Shown in pieces: positions 16,299-25,586 of a DNA stretch of 39,802 bases. The translations under genes were made by a program, and so were the position numbers. The notes under the pieces were generated by a model, which ran no database searches, was not told the DNA's origin, and worked only from the letters and a program-made list of their open reading frames with translations. The first letter of the stretch is position 1; every line of letters starts with the position of its first letter. Source of the DNA: a virus; IMG/VR virus record IMGVR_UViG_3300037882_002393, positions 1 through 39,802 of that record; one strand, given 5' to 3'.

Positions 16299-17242
16299 TA
16301 TGCCTCCAGAATCATATATTTATTTGCAATAGGTTGTCCCGTAGCCGCCCCTTGAAATACTCTATAAGTATTAGCACCAATGGTTAAAGTACTCTCAGCT
16401 GCTTGAGGCTCAAAAGCATGATACACCCCCTCCAACATACCGTAAAATGATCCATTTTCTAAGACATTAAACATAACTAATGGTATAACTGGGAAAGACG
16501 ATACCGACGCACCAAATGCAGCATTTTGTAAGTTGAAAGAATAAATGTAATTAGTTCCTCCATACTGCCCATAATATGCGTTCATAGACGGTATAATCGC
16601 CCCACCATCCGTAGAACCAAAAATAGATCTATTGCTATAACCGGAATCAAAATTTCTTATACTCTGCCAGATACCAGCAACATCTCTTAAATATACTTGA
16701 GACTCACCGGGACAAAAAAACCCTCTACGTTCATCAATCAAAGTATCTGAAAACTTTTTTATAGTAGATGTCCCCTGACTACCGATACAAAGAGGGAACG
16801 GATATTCTACGGGCGTACATAATGGTTTATAAAACCCAGCATAAAGGGCTGAATATGATGTACTAGATTTTATGACAACGATAAATCTTGTATTTGATAC
16901 ATAAAACCAATAAGTCATAGTCCCATTTGTGGTGGGGAACACCGCATATTGTGTAGCCGAAGTACCGAGCTGTAAATCAATAGCTACACCACTTGTATAG
17001 CTAACAGCCCCAAAAACATCAAACCCATATGTTTGAGTTGTATTATTTCCATACGTTCTAATATTAATATGAACAGGAGTACCTATGGAGGTACCAGTTC
17101 CTTTTAAAAAAATAGTATCTGGGTCTTCTACAGTCGCACCAACAGTATGGCTGAGCGATGTCCAGCCATTAGCCAATAAAAAAGTTTTTAGCTTTCCTAA
17201 TAAATCTTTTAAGCCTGTTGAAGTACCTGTCTGTACTGCCAT
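16298..17242 (-). CDS. virion structural protein, fibre-like paralog B
   Basis: A 314-residue Ser/Thr/Gly/aromatic-rich protein, paralogous to the next gene in its first 30 and last 100 residues but diverged in the middle. The central part contains the Cys pair PLCTPVEYPFPLC. The beta-rich, low-charge composition and place in the tail-tip operon indicate a virion component such as a tail-side appendage. It begins eight bases after the small membrane protein gene ends. No known function. Confidence 0.6.
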   Translation of the reverse strand: MAVQTGTSTGLKDLLGKLKTFLLANGWTSLSHTVGATVEDPDTIFLKGTGTSIGTPVHINIRTYGNNTTQTYGFDVFGAVSYTSGVAIDLQLGTSATQYAVFPTTNGTMTYWFYVSNTRFIVVIKSSTSYSALYAGFYKPLCTPVEYPFPLCIGSQGTSTIKKFSDTLIDERRGFFCPGESQVYLRDVAGIWQSIRNFDSGYSNRSIFGSTDGGAIIPSMNAYYGQYGGTNYIYSFNLQNAAFGASVSSFPVIPLVMFNVLENGSFYGMLEGVYHAFEPQAAESTLTIGANTYRVFQGAATGQPIANKYMILEA

Positions 17243-17250
17243 TTATAAAC

Positions 17251-17469
17251 CTATTTTTTAGAGTTTTTTGCTTTCCCATAATTATCTGCAACGATATTCA
17301 AAATATTTAAAATAATTTGTAAATATTTATTTTTAGAATAGCTAGGGATCAACGTCATTAATAACGCAATTATTTTAGTTATAATTAAAACTGCTGTAGA
17401 AATTACAAGAGTTTCTTCATTTATGCCAACCGCTTGTATAGTTGTACTTATTTGTCCCAAAAAATCCAT
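17251..17469 (-). CDS. small membrane protein, holin candidate
   Basis: A 72-residue protein from ATG 17469, chosen because AAAGGA lies seven bases upstream; an upstream start at 17493 has no such site. It has one clear hydrophobic helix of about 23 residues (TLVISTAVLIITKIIALLMTLIP), a second amphipathic, hydrophobic stretch (LQIILNILNIV) and a basic tail ending in NSKK. Size, topology and charged C-terminus are those of a holin or other small inner-membrane protein. No endolysin gene is adjacent, the GH24 lysozyme being 16 kb away in the head module, so the holin assignment is tentative. It is the first gene after the candidate small RNA terminator. Confidence 0.65.
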   Translation of the reverse strand: MDFLGQISTTIQAVGINEETLVISTAVLIITKIIALLMTLIPSYSKNKYLQIILNILNIVADNYGKAKNSKK

Positions 17470-17514
17470 GTCTGTATCCTTTATCAATACCAATACTATA
17501 ACATAGATTTAAAG

Positions 17515-17543
17515 ATAAAAAAAGCGGCATTTTATAAACCGCT
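17515..17543 (-). terminator. Rho-independent terminator
   Basis: On the minus strand, AGCGG (17539-17543) and CCGCT (17523-17527) form a GC-rich five-base-pair stem around an 11-base AT loop, followed at once by a run of T (A run on the plus strand at 17517-17523). Read toward the tail genes this is a normal intrinsic terminator about 40 bases beyond the predicted start of the 17593-17621 promoter. The A-run to the right also gives T residues on the other strand, so weak bidirectional activity is possible. Confidence 0.75.
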
Positions 17544-17586
17544 CGAGTTTTTTGAAAGGAGATGATATTAATAACAGAGTATTAAC
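17515..17586 (-). ncRNA. candidate ~70-nt phage small RNA with anti-SD seed
   Basis: The promoter at 17593-17621 would start transcription near 17586. Within about 70 bases the transcript would meet the terminator at 17515-17543. Between the two there is no start codon with a usable ribosome site. The predicted RNA has three parts: a 5' hairpin from TTAATA and TATTAA, an unpaired pyrimidine-rich stretch containing AUCAUCUCCUUUC, and the terminator hairpin. The middle stretch complements Shine-Dalgarno sequences of the form GAAAGGAGA. That is the usual arrangement of a regulatory small RNA. It could instead be a leader with an attenuator for the tail-tip operon, relieved by antitermination. 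Confidence 0.5.
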
Positions 17587-17592
17587 TTGACT

Positions 17593-17621
17593 ATAATAAT
17601 ATGGTAAATCTTAGATGTCAA
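17593..17621 (-). promoter_or_regulatory. sigma-70 promoter at the end of the NrdJ gene
   Basis: On the minus strand: TTGACA (17616-17621), a spacer of exactly 17 bases, and TATTAT (17593-17598). The -35 matches the consensus fully and the -10 in five of six positions. The TGA stop codon of the NrdJ gene (17618-17620) is inside the -35 box. It points to the candidate small RNA and the tail-tip operon. Confidence 0.75.
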
Positions 17622-20600
17622 GAACATCCTGTCGTAACTCCACAAGTATTACATTTTTTACAAGTCCCATTCATGACAAGAGTGAAATTGCCACATTCAG
17701 GACATGCGTCACCAGTATACCCTTGTTGTTTTGATAACTCGCTCTTTGATGGTTTTAGGAATTTTCCTATACTATGCTCAGGTTTTACTTGGGCTACATC
17801 ATATCTACCTAAATAGTTCACGGCAAGGTCTCGCATAACTAAATCTATAATTGATTGTGCGGACTTTATATTTTCATGACATTGAACCATACCTGCTGGC
17901 TCAAATTTCATATTTAATAGTTTATCAACAATTGCGTCTAGTGGTACTCCATACTGTAATGCGATGGAAACCGTTATGGAAAAAGCACTTAAAATACCTT
18001 TCAAAGCACTCCCTTCTTTATCCAAGTCTATAAATACCTCACCAAGCTCGCCGTTGTCGTACTCGCCTGTTCTAATATAGAATTTTTGCCCCCCTAGTTT
18101 AACTTTTTGAGTATATCCTTTTGTTCTTTTATTTGGTAAATTTTTCCTCGTTAAGATATGTTCAATATTCGATGCAACATTTTTTATGATTTCACCTGCG
18201 TCTTCAATAGCTTCATCGAACTTAGCGTTCAATGGTTGAGATAACTTAGATCCATCAACATATAAAGCCACAGCTTTCAGTCCGAGAGCATGTGATTTCA
18301 AATAAATATCCAGACAATCTTTTGGTGTTGCGGTTGAAGGTAGGTTGACTGTTTTAGATATTGCACCAGAAATAAATGGCTGAGCAGCCGCCATCATTTT
18401 TATATGAGCATCCGCAGATAAAAACCTACGTCCTTCCACGCCACACTTATTCGCACAATCAAAAATAGATAAATCGGAATCCTTTAAGTGGGGTGCATTT
18501 TCAATCGTCATAGTACCAAAAAGGAATCTGTTAATTTCTTTTATTTGTTCAGATGTTAGATTGAAATAATCGAGTATTCCACGACCTAAATCTGATTTTT
18601 TTGTGACGTTGTCGGGTATTTTTGGTAAAGGAACAAAAGAAATATCAAAACTTGTCTCTAAATTATTTTGGAATTCTCCTATCCATTCTGAGCTAAATCC
18701 CAACTCCATGAGGCTTATAGGATTTATATGTGGGGATTTCATAAATTGTTGAGGGTTTCCAATAATGTACCCTATTATATCCCCAATCTCTTCGGAGTTA
18801 TACCCTTTAGTCTGTAAAGCTGGAGTAACTGATTGATTGACAATCTTTCGATAACCACCACCTGCAAGTTTTTTGAATTTTACGAGAGCGAAATCGGGTT
18901 CTATACCTGTAGTATCGCAGTCCATGACTAAACCTATAGTCCCTGTTGGAGCAATGACGGTTGCTTGAGCATTCCTAAATCCATATTTACTACCGTCTAA
19001 GACAACTTTTTCCCATTCCCCTACCGCTAACTCAAACAGGTGGTGGTTTTCCGATTGTGTGTCTTGTTGTCGTAGCATCCGTTTCATGACCGTACTGTGG
19101 TTATCCATAACATCTAACATAGATACCCTATTCTGCTCATATCCTTGAAACGCTCCCAGTATCTTAGCCATCTCTATGGACGCATTGTAACTACTAGAGG
19201 TCATTATAGATGATACCAAACTACAGAAATCTCTACCGTAGTCACTATCATATGGTACACCCCACTTCATTAAACAACCTCCTATGTTTGCAAAACCAAG
19301 CCCTAAAGGTCTGAATTTGTAAGACATCTCTGCAATATTTTTGGTTGGGAATTGAGCCAGATATACTGATATTTCTAAGACGTAAGTCCATAGACGACAA
19401 ATATAAATGAAGTCTTCTATGTCTTCATTTTGAATATTCTTACGTTTAAAAACATTCGATAAATTAATTGATGCTAGATTACAAGCAGTATTATCTAAAA
19501 ACAAAAATTCCGAGCATGGATTAGATGATTTTATTTCATCGGTCGCTTTACAAGTATGCCAATATTGTATTGTATCCTTGAAATGAATACCGGGATCAGC
19601 ACTTCTCCACGCAGCGTACCCTATAGCCTCAAATAGTTCTTTAGATTTTAGTTCCTTAAATAATTTGCCGTCTGTTCGGTTTTTTAACTGTATTGTTGCA
19701 GCATCCCCTAAATCGATATAATCCTGAATTACTTTATTACTTAAACGTACCGAATTATTAGAGTTTTGACCACTGACCGTAGCGTATGCCTTGCCCTGCC
19801 AATCTGTAGTCACGGTATCTATATCCAGAAAAGTCTTATTTAAATCATATTGGTCTTTTGCTGTCTGCATAATTCGAGCTGGGACTCCATCTTTTACAGC
19901 ACGACTAGCGATATGTTTAAAGTTCTCAGGATTGTTCTTAAATTCAGTTAAATATTTTCTTATAAGATGAGACCCCGTAACCATCATTGCGACTTTATCT
20001 TCTTCTTTTACTTTCCAATTGATAAAATCTAAAATTTCTGGATGGTCTTCATCCAAAACGAGCATCATAGCACTGCGTCTCGTTGTTCCACCCGATTTTA
20101 TAGCACCGCCCGCAGCATCACGCACGTCTAAAAAGCTCATTAAACCAGATGATACGCCACCACCACTTAACTTTTCACCTTTACCTCTGATAGTAGAGAT
20201 GTTACTTCCAGCACCCGATCCATGTTTAAATAACCGTACTTGAGTCTCAATCCAACTAAATATTCCCTCTTCACCTACTAAATTATCTTTCACTGGAGTA
20301 ATGAAACAAGCATGTGGTTGCGGTCTTTCATATTTACTTGTAGATTTAACAGCTTTACCTGCCTTTTCGTCATAATAGTAGTGTCCGTCACTAGGGGTAT
20401 CTATACCATAAGCCCAATGTAAACCCGTATTAAACCATTGAGGAGAGTTAGGGGCTACTATTTGAAAATATAACATATAATAAATTGCATTATAAAACTC
20501 GTCTGCAGATTGTTGATCCGTAAAGTACCCACCTTTACAACCCCAATACGTCCATGCTCCTGCAAGGCGATGAAATACTTGATGTGCTGAGGATTCACGA

Positions 20601-20908
20601 GTAAACCCAGTTTCTTTCCAAGATTCTCCGTTTTCATGCTCTAACATCTTTTCGTCTGGGACTGACCTCCAATACCTTTCTGGTATGCCCGCTTCTTTTA
20701 CTTTCTTAGTGTATCTTGGGACTCCAGTTCTCCTAAAGTATTTTTGAGCTAGTATATCTATAGCTGTTTGAGACCAATGTGCTGGTGCAGTTATACCTTC
20801 TTGATTAAAAACGATGCTACCGTCAACATCTGTAATCCTACTAATAATATTATGATTGTAGTTACCCGCAAGATTTATATCAAATCTTTTTTCAACTTTT
20901 AAACCCAT
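17618..20908 (-). CDS. nrdJ: B12-dependent ribonucleotide reductase (class II)
   Basis: A 1096-residue adenosylcobalamin-dependent ribonucleotide reductase, making deoxynucleotides from ribonucleotides without oxygen dependence. Landmarks: the first redox cysteine at Cys201 in HACFITP, the radical site Asn463-x-Cys465-x-Glu467 in SNPCSEF, the substrate-phosphate loop APTGTIG, and a C-terminal Cys-rich region CPECG...CKKC...CG...GCS that relays reducing power. Full length for the family. It starts at ATG 20908 behind AAAGGAA and stands between the tape measure and tail-tip genes, an odd place for a metabolic enzyme. It implies that the host imports or makes B12. Expression with late genes or from its own weak promoter in the 20909-21032 gap is possible. 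Confidence 0.95.
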   Translation of the reverse strand: MGLKVEKRFDINLAGNYNHNIISRITDVDGSIVFNQEGITAPAHWSQTAIDILAQKYFRRTGVPRYTKKVKEAGIPERYWRSVPDEKMLEHENGESWKETGFTRESSAHQVFHRLAGAWTYWGCKGGYFTDQQSADEFYNAIYYMLYFQIVAPNSPQWFNTGLHWAYGIDTPSDGHYYYDEKAGKAVKSTSKYERPQPHACFITPVKDNLVGEEGIFSWIETQVRLFKHGSGAGSNISTIRGKGEKLSGGGVSSGLMSFLDVRDAAGGAIKSGGTTRRSAMMLVLDEDHPEILDFINWKVKEEDKVAMMVTGSHLIRKYLTEFKNNPENFKHIASRAVKDGVPARIMQTAKDQYDLNKTFLDIDTVTTDWQGKAYATVSGQNSNNSVRLSNKVIQDYIDLGDAATIQLKNRTDGKLFKELKSKELFEAIGYAAWRSADPGIHFKDTIQYWHTCKATDEIKSSNPCSEFLFLDNTACNLASINLSNVFKRKNIQNEDIEDFIYICRLWTYVLEISVYLAQFPTKNIAEMSYKFRPLGLGFANIGGCLMKWGVPYDSDYGRDFCSLVSSIMTSSSYNASIEMAKILGAFQGYEQNRVSMLDVMDNHSTVMKRMLRQQDTQSENHHLFELAVGEWEKVVLDGSKYGFRNAQATVIAPTGTIGLVMDCDTTGIEPDFALVKFKKLAGGGYRKIVNQSVTPALQTKGYNSEEIGDIIGYIIGNPQQFMKSPHINPISLMELGFSSEWIGEFQNNLETSFDISFVPLPKIPDNVTKKSDLGRGILDYFNLTSEQIKEINRFLFGTMTIENAPHLKDSDLSIFDCANKCGVEGRRFLSADAHIKMMAAAQPFISGAISKTVNLPSTATPKDCLDIYLKSHALGLKAVALYVDGSKLSQPLNAKFDEAIEDAGEIIKNVASNIEHILTRKNLPNKRTKGYTQKVKLGGQKFYIRTGEYDNGELGEVFIDLDKEGSALKGILSAFSITVSIALQYGVPLDAIVDKLLNMKFEPAGMVQCHENIKSAQSIIDLVMRDLAVNYLGRYDVAQVKPEHSIGKFLKPSKSELSKQQGYTGDACPECGNFTLVMNGTCKKCNTCGVTTGCS

Positions 20909-20948
20909 GATGTAATTCCTTTCAATTGTTCTAATTAAGACTTACTAC

Positions 20949-20969
20949 TTTAAAACATTCTGTTTTAAA
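20949..20969. repeat. 8-bp perfect inverted repeat in the nrdJ upstream gap
   Basis: TTTAAAAC (20949-20956) and GTTTTAAA (20962-20969) are separated by five bases in the 124-base gap between the tape measure stop and the nrdJ start. It may end or slow transcription from the tail genes, or act as an operator or leader hairpin for nrdJ. It lacks GC pairs and a T run, so an ordinary intrinsic terminator is unlikely. A possible weak promoter further upstream (TTGCAT, 17 bases, TAATAA on the minus strand) is too poor to annotate. No riboswitch-like B12 motif is apparent in so short a leader. Confidence 0.5.
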
Positions 20970-21032
20970 AATCCACTATTAAATGGAATATTATTATCTT
21001 ATTTTCCTCTGTCATGCAAAACAAGTGCCAAG

Positions 21033-24000
21033 CTAGTTTAGAAATCGTTTTACTTCTTCTTTATTGGCTCTTAGAGTATTCATAATTGCATTTTTACCTA
21101 AAGGAGTACCTAGCATCCCTATCATCTGTTTTGGATCAACAACAACATTATTAATAACATTCGGAGCTTTAACAGTCACTGGTTGTAATTTTTGATTATC
21201 GGTTTTTTGTTCTGGACGTGTTATGCTAACCCGCTCCCCACCTGAAACCCTAAAAGCAGCTACTTTATTATCAATACCGGGATTAGCCTTCGGTACCTCA
21301 AAACTACCTCCAGTATTAAAGCCTGATAAAAGGGATAGTCCACCAGACAAAAGTCCGCCAATATCAAAACCTCCGCCGCCAGACGAACCACCAAATAAAG
21401 ACCCGACACTACCTATTATAGATTGCAAGGCAGATCCGAAACCACCGCCAACATCTAAGATAGAACTAGAAGCCTTGTCCCCAGCATTAGCAATTTTCTC
21501 CCCTGCTTCTGTTAAAGGATCAGCAAGATTTGTACCACTAAAATCGAATAATTTAGGGAGGGTATCCTGAGCTGGTAAGTTTACGGCAGTACCGTTCACA
21601 AACACTGTTTGGGCTTGAATAGTTTTATCCTGTTGTAACAGACTTGGATCATTTATGTTACCAAACCCTAAAGACTCAGTCACCGAACCTAGAAGCCCCT
21701 GTTCCCCAAATAAAGAATTTTGAAGGGCATTAGCTCCTTGTTTAAATAGTCCTCTTGCAGCTTCTTCTTGTATTCCTTTTAAAAGACCGGTTATGGTGTC
21801 GAGAGAAATGTCGCCAGTTGTTGCCAGCTCTACAAAAGCATCTTCGATGTTATTAACAGCATTAAGGACTATATTCTCAGATACTTGAGCAACATTTAAT
21901 AACTCTTCCTGCACTTTTACTAACCCCCTCAAATACCCCGATTTCTCATCTAATTTAGTATCTAAAAATGCTCTTGTTAATTCGAGTTGTTTGGGGAGAG
22001 TTTGATCTAAAGTTAGTTTATACCTATCTGTCGCTTGATTTAAATCCTGCATACCCTGAACATAATCTTGAACAGGATTAACAATATTTCTATAAATATC
22101 GTCTTGAGCTTTTATTCTATTCGCAAGTTCTTCGTTAAACACAATTCTTTGTTTTATCTTTTCGATTTCTTCTTGACCAACTTGGTTCAAACGTAGTCCA
22201 GATTGTTCAACTGCACGTTCTGCTTGTTCTTGAACCCTACGAGCTTCAACCCCTAACTTAATTGCTGTGGTTTCCCGATCCAGCTCGGTAGTAATATCTG
22301 ATAGTGCTTTTGGTACTACAGTCGCCTCTATAGCTTTAAGCTGTTTATAAAACCCAGTAAAAGCATCCTTTGATATAACGCCCCTTTTCTCGGCGGATTC
22401 TATTTTATCAAAGAGAGAATTCAACCCTTGTAATGCTTTTTTAGGAGTATCTACTTGAGTCTGCAAATCTATTAAAGATTTATTAAAACTCTCAATAAAC
22501 TTTTCTGAATCAGACTTCTTTGGTTTCCTAGCTTTTTTGGGACGTGAATCTTTAACCGCTTTACTAAACTTATCGTCAGCCCCAATCTCATCGATAATTT
22601 TATTTACAGTCTCAATATCTTTTGTCAAGTCCTCTAAATTAAAGCCTTCCGATAAACCAAACTGTACAACCCTCTTAGCAACATCTGTACTTATTTTACT
22701 ATTCTTTGCTAAGTCAGTAATAAATCCCCTTCTTTTACTATTATTTGTAATGACGGTCTCGAGGTTAAGTTTTGTTAGTTTTTCAGAGTCAGATAAGAAA
22801 GACTGTAAATTCTTTTGCTCATTTTGTAATAACTGTCTTTCCTTAGACCCTAAACTAGGATTAGATAAATTCTTACTAATATCAGATAAAGCTACCTCTG
22901 CTTTTTCCCTACCACCTTTTAATTCAGATCCACTAACCGATCTACCTAGCCCAAGAGCTTTAGCCAGCAACGCATTTTTTGCAAATAACTTTGCAGATGT
23001 TGAAGCATTATTATATTGTGTCTGTATAGTTAAAAGGGCAGAAGAGTTTGCGTCTATAGCAGCCGCCGCTTCATAGGATATACTTTTAACATCGTTTAGT
23101 GCATTGCCATAAAGTTCAGATTCAATTTTTGACTTATCACTTTCTTCTTGTGATTGTGTTAATTTGTCGATCTGATCTACAATAGAATCATTTGCTTCGC
23201 TTAAAGATTGTGCCAGTAAAACAGATTGCACATCAGCTAATTGACTGGATTTATCGGCATAATCCTCGATCGATAAAGACCCCTCTTGAGCTTTTGTGAA
23301 ATATTCGTCCTGTGCGTCTGTGACGATTTTATATGCTTCCGATAATCCTTTTAAATTATCGTCAAAGTCCAAAACTTTGTCTTGTAATTTAACAATTAAC
23401 TCTTCGGCTTCAATTAATGGTTTCGTAAAATCTTTAATAGCATTTTTAGCACCCTCTGATTCTATACTTGCTAAATCTAATTTTGGGATTTTCCTTTCAA
23501 CAGGTGCTGATCTATCCTCGATAGATGCCCCTAATATCTCGTTTTCTCTTTGAAGTTTCTGTAGCTTTTCGTCTATCTGTTTAGACTCTACATCATTTAA
23601 CGAATTTTTTATTTTCTGTAAATTTATAATTTCTTTTTGATTAAATAACAATTGGTCAGCGTCTCTAATTTTACGGGCATCCCTATTGGCAGTATCAAGC
23701 CCACCAGTCAAAAGAGATGTTTGAATCCCAGTCTCTTTATTAACCTCCCGTAAATATTCTTGTAGCTCTTTTTCTTTTGCTTTTAATACCTGTAATGAAG
23801 CAGAGCTACCTTGAATATCACCTGATTTTGCTAACTTTGCCCCAGCCGCCGCTAACTGCGAATATTCATTTTTAAGAGTTTTTAGTTTAGAAGTTTGTTC
23901 GTCACTTAAAGCAGTGATGGCTCTACCAAATTTTTCGGTACTTTCAGTTGCATCGTCAACAGCAAAATAATATCCAGCTATCGCTGATACAGCCAATGCC

Positions 24001-25586
24001 GCCAATGCTGGTATGGCTGTTAGGGGGTTTGATAACAAAGCTAGTGTAAAACCTTTTATTGCAACCGCCGCCCCCAAGAAAGCTGTAGAAAGACCAGCCA
24101 ACGAAATCGACGATACAGCACTAGCCGCACTAGACGCTAATAGAGCCAACCTATTTGATCCCAATAAAGTTGTATTGGTCGTTATTGCCCCACTATTTGT
24201 TATCTTAGCACCACTATTTATAGCAGTAGCCGCAGCGTCAGATATAGCCGCCGCCTTAGAGGCATTAACTGCTACTGTATATGCGACAGCTCCCGTACGT
24301 AATGCCCCATAAATCCCCACAATTGCAGTGTACCCTACAATAATAGACTTATAAAGGATGGTCACTGCCTTAAGACTAATCCATGCCGCCGTTATGCCTG
24401 TTAAAGCAGATATAACAATGTCAGAATTGTCAATAACAAGATCAAATATACCCTGTATCAATCCTATAATTTGCCGCCCGTCAACAGATAATAGTGATTT
24501 TTGAATATTATTTGTGAGCTGAGTAAACTGATCACCAATAGATGGTATAGTACTAGCAAATTCAAAATTTATTTTATCTGTCTGGGTCTTTAACGCTTCA
24601 AATACTAACTCTGTCTGTAATACGCCCTCACTACCTAGCTTACGTAAATCCCCCAATATAATATCACTATCAAGTCCTTGTTTTATATTTTCTATAACGC
24701 TCTGTAATTTCTGCGAAGCCTGACCATCACCGACTGCATTCAACCCATCAACTAACGCTTGTCCGATTCTAGGGGCTTGTTCCAAAACAGAACGTAGTTC
24801 GTCACCACCTAACCTATTAGACGCTAAACCTTGAGAAAACTGTACAATTGCTGCTTCGGTTTCCTTCGAAGAATTACCATAAACCTTAGATGCTTTGATT
24901 AGGGCTTCTGTAACGTCCAATACTTGGTTGGATGCCTTACCATATGCTTCCGTACTTCTCGCTAAACGAGAATAGATTTCCCCTGTCAGAGTTAAGCTCG
25001 TTCTTGCTCTACTAGATGCCTCATCTAAACCATTGAATAATCTTATAGACGCTTCTTGACTTCCCGCTAAAGTCCTGATTCTATTTTCTAACCCAAATGA
25101 AGCATCTACAACATCCGTGAAAATACGTGCTATTTGTATGGCTGAATACGCCTTAGCTATTGTATTCAAGTTGACAAAAGACGATGATACATCATTCACT
25201 TTTGTATTAAGGGCATCAAGTGAACTCAAAACAGGTTTTACTTCAACGTCTTGTTTTCTACGACCACCTCCAGATGCCCGTGACTCTGTCCGTTTCTCAA
25301 CAGTCTCTACTTCTAACTTTATTTTCTTATCGGAAAATTTTTGACTTTTTGTTAATTCAACCACCTTCTTGTATTCCGCTTGAAATACTTTAAGCTCGTC
25401 TACGTTCCCTTTTATCGCAGAATTAAAAGTATCAATATTTTGATTTTGAAATTTTAGAGTCGATAAAGTATTACTAAGATTCAAAGCAGTCGTAGCTGTT
25501 TTCTCAAGAGTCGCCGTTAGTTTCTTTAAGTCTTTATCTGCTTTTTCTAATCCTAAAGCCTGTACTTTTATGGTTATATCAGTCAT
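21033..25586 (-). CDS. tape measure protein
   Basis: At 1517 residues the longest gene of the window, setting tail length and running inside the tail tube. The N-terminal 350 residues carry the tape-measure domain: FGLENRIRTLAGSQEASIRLF, then a stretch with SRARTSL, LYSRLARS-like and QFSQGLASNRLGGDELRSVLEQAPR. Hydrophobic, Ala-rich membrane-like segments lie around residues 390-560, a long helical coiled region follows, and the C-terminal 120 residues are Gly-rich and end with the FRVSGGERVSITRPEQ segment shared by many siphophage tape measures. Its ATG overlaps the stop of the gp10-like gene (25583-25586). By the usual rule of about 1.5 angstrom per residue the tail should be roughly 0.2 micrometres long. 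Confidence 0.95.
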   Translation of the reverse strand: MTDITIKVQALGLEKADKDLKKLTATLEKTATTALNLSNTLSTLKFQNQNIDTFNSAIKGNVDELKVFQAEYKKVVELTKSQKFSDKKIKLEVETVEKRTESRASGGGRRKQDVEVKPVLSSLDALNTKVNDVSSSFVNLNTIAKAYSAIQIARIFTDVVDASFGLENRIRTLAGSQEASIRLFNGLDEASSRARTSLTLTGEIYSRLARSTEAYGKASNQVLDVTEALIKASKVYGNSSKETEAAIVQFSQGLASNRLGGDELRSVLEQAPRIGQALVDGLNAVGDGQASQKLQSVIENIKQGLDSDIILGDLRKLGSEGVLQTELVFEALKTQTDKINFEFASTIPSIGDQFTQLTNNIQKSLLSVDGRQIIGLIQGIFDLVIDNSDIVISALTGITAAWISLKAVTILYKSIIVGYTAIVGIYGALRTGAVAYTVAVNASKAAAISDAAATAINSGAKITNSGAITTNTTLLGSNRLALLASSAASAVSSISLAGLSTAFLGAAVAIKGFTLALLSNPLTAIPALAALAVSAIAGYYFAVDDATESTEKFGRAITALSDEQTSKLKTLKNEYSQLAAAGAKLAKSGDIQGSSASLQVLKAKEKELQEYLREVNKETGIQTSLLTGGLDTANRDARKIRDADQLLFNQKEIINLQKIKNSLNDVESKQIDEKLQKLQRENEILGASIEDRSAPVERKIPKLDLASIESEGAKNAIKDFTKPLIEAEELIVKLQDKVLDFDDNLKGLSEAYKIVTDAQDEYFTKAQEGSLSIEDYADKSSQLADVQSVLLAQSLSEANDSIVDQIDKLTQSQEESDKSKIESELYGNALNDVKSISYEAAAAIDANSSALLTIQTQYNNASTSAKLFAKNALLAKALGLGRSVSGSELKGGREKAEVALSDISKNLSNPSLGSKERQLLQNEQKNLQSFLSDSEKLTKLNLETVITNNSKRRGFITDLAKNSKISTDVAKRVVQFGLSEGFNLEDLTKDIETVNKIIDEIGADDKFSKAVKDSRPKKARKPKKSDSEKFIESFNKSLIDLQTQVDTPKKALQGLNSLFDKIESAEKRGVISKDAFTGFYKQLKAIEATVVPKALSDITTELDRETTAIKLGVEARRVQEQAERAVEQSGLRLNQVGQEEIEKIKQRIVFNEELANRIKAQDDIYRNIVNPVQDYVQGMQDLNQATDRYKLTLDQTLPKQLELTRAFLDTKLDEKSGYLRGLVKVQEELLNVAQVSENIVLNAVNNIEDAFVELATTGDISLDTITGLLKGIQEEAARGLFKQGANALQNSLFGEQGLLGSVTESLGFGNINDPSLLQQDKTIQAQTVFVNGTAVNLPAQDTLPKLFDFSGTNLADPLTEAGEKIANAGDKASSSILDVGGGFGSALQSIIGSVGSLFGGSSGGGGFDIGGLLSGGLSLLSGFNTGGSFEVPKANPGIDNKVAAFRVSGGERVSITRPEQKTDNQKLQPVTVKAPNVINNVVVDPKQMIGMLGTPLGKNAIMNTLRANKEEVKRFLN

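Noticed and set aside
17587-17597. Plus-strand TTGACTATAAT as promoter
   Set aside because: The -35 and -10-like boxes touch each other; no 16-18 base spacing, and nothing is coded on the plus strand downstream.
20909-21032. Cobalamin riboswitch upstream of the B12-dependent reductase
   Set aside because: The gap is only 124 bases and has none of the conserved B12-box features I could recognise; just one AT-rich inverted repeat.
22537-23076. 179-aa plus-strand frame
   Set aside because: Lies fully inside the tape measure gene on the other strand; serine-rich composition is a mirror of that gene, with no ribosome site. Similar plus-strand frames over the structural genes (for example 24013-24312, 27942-28271) were left out for the same reason.
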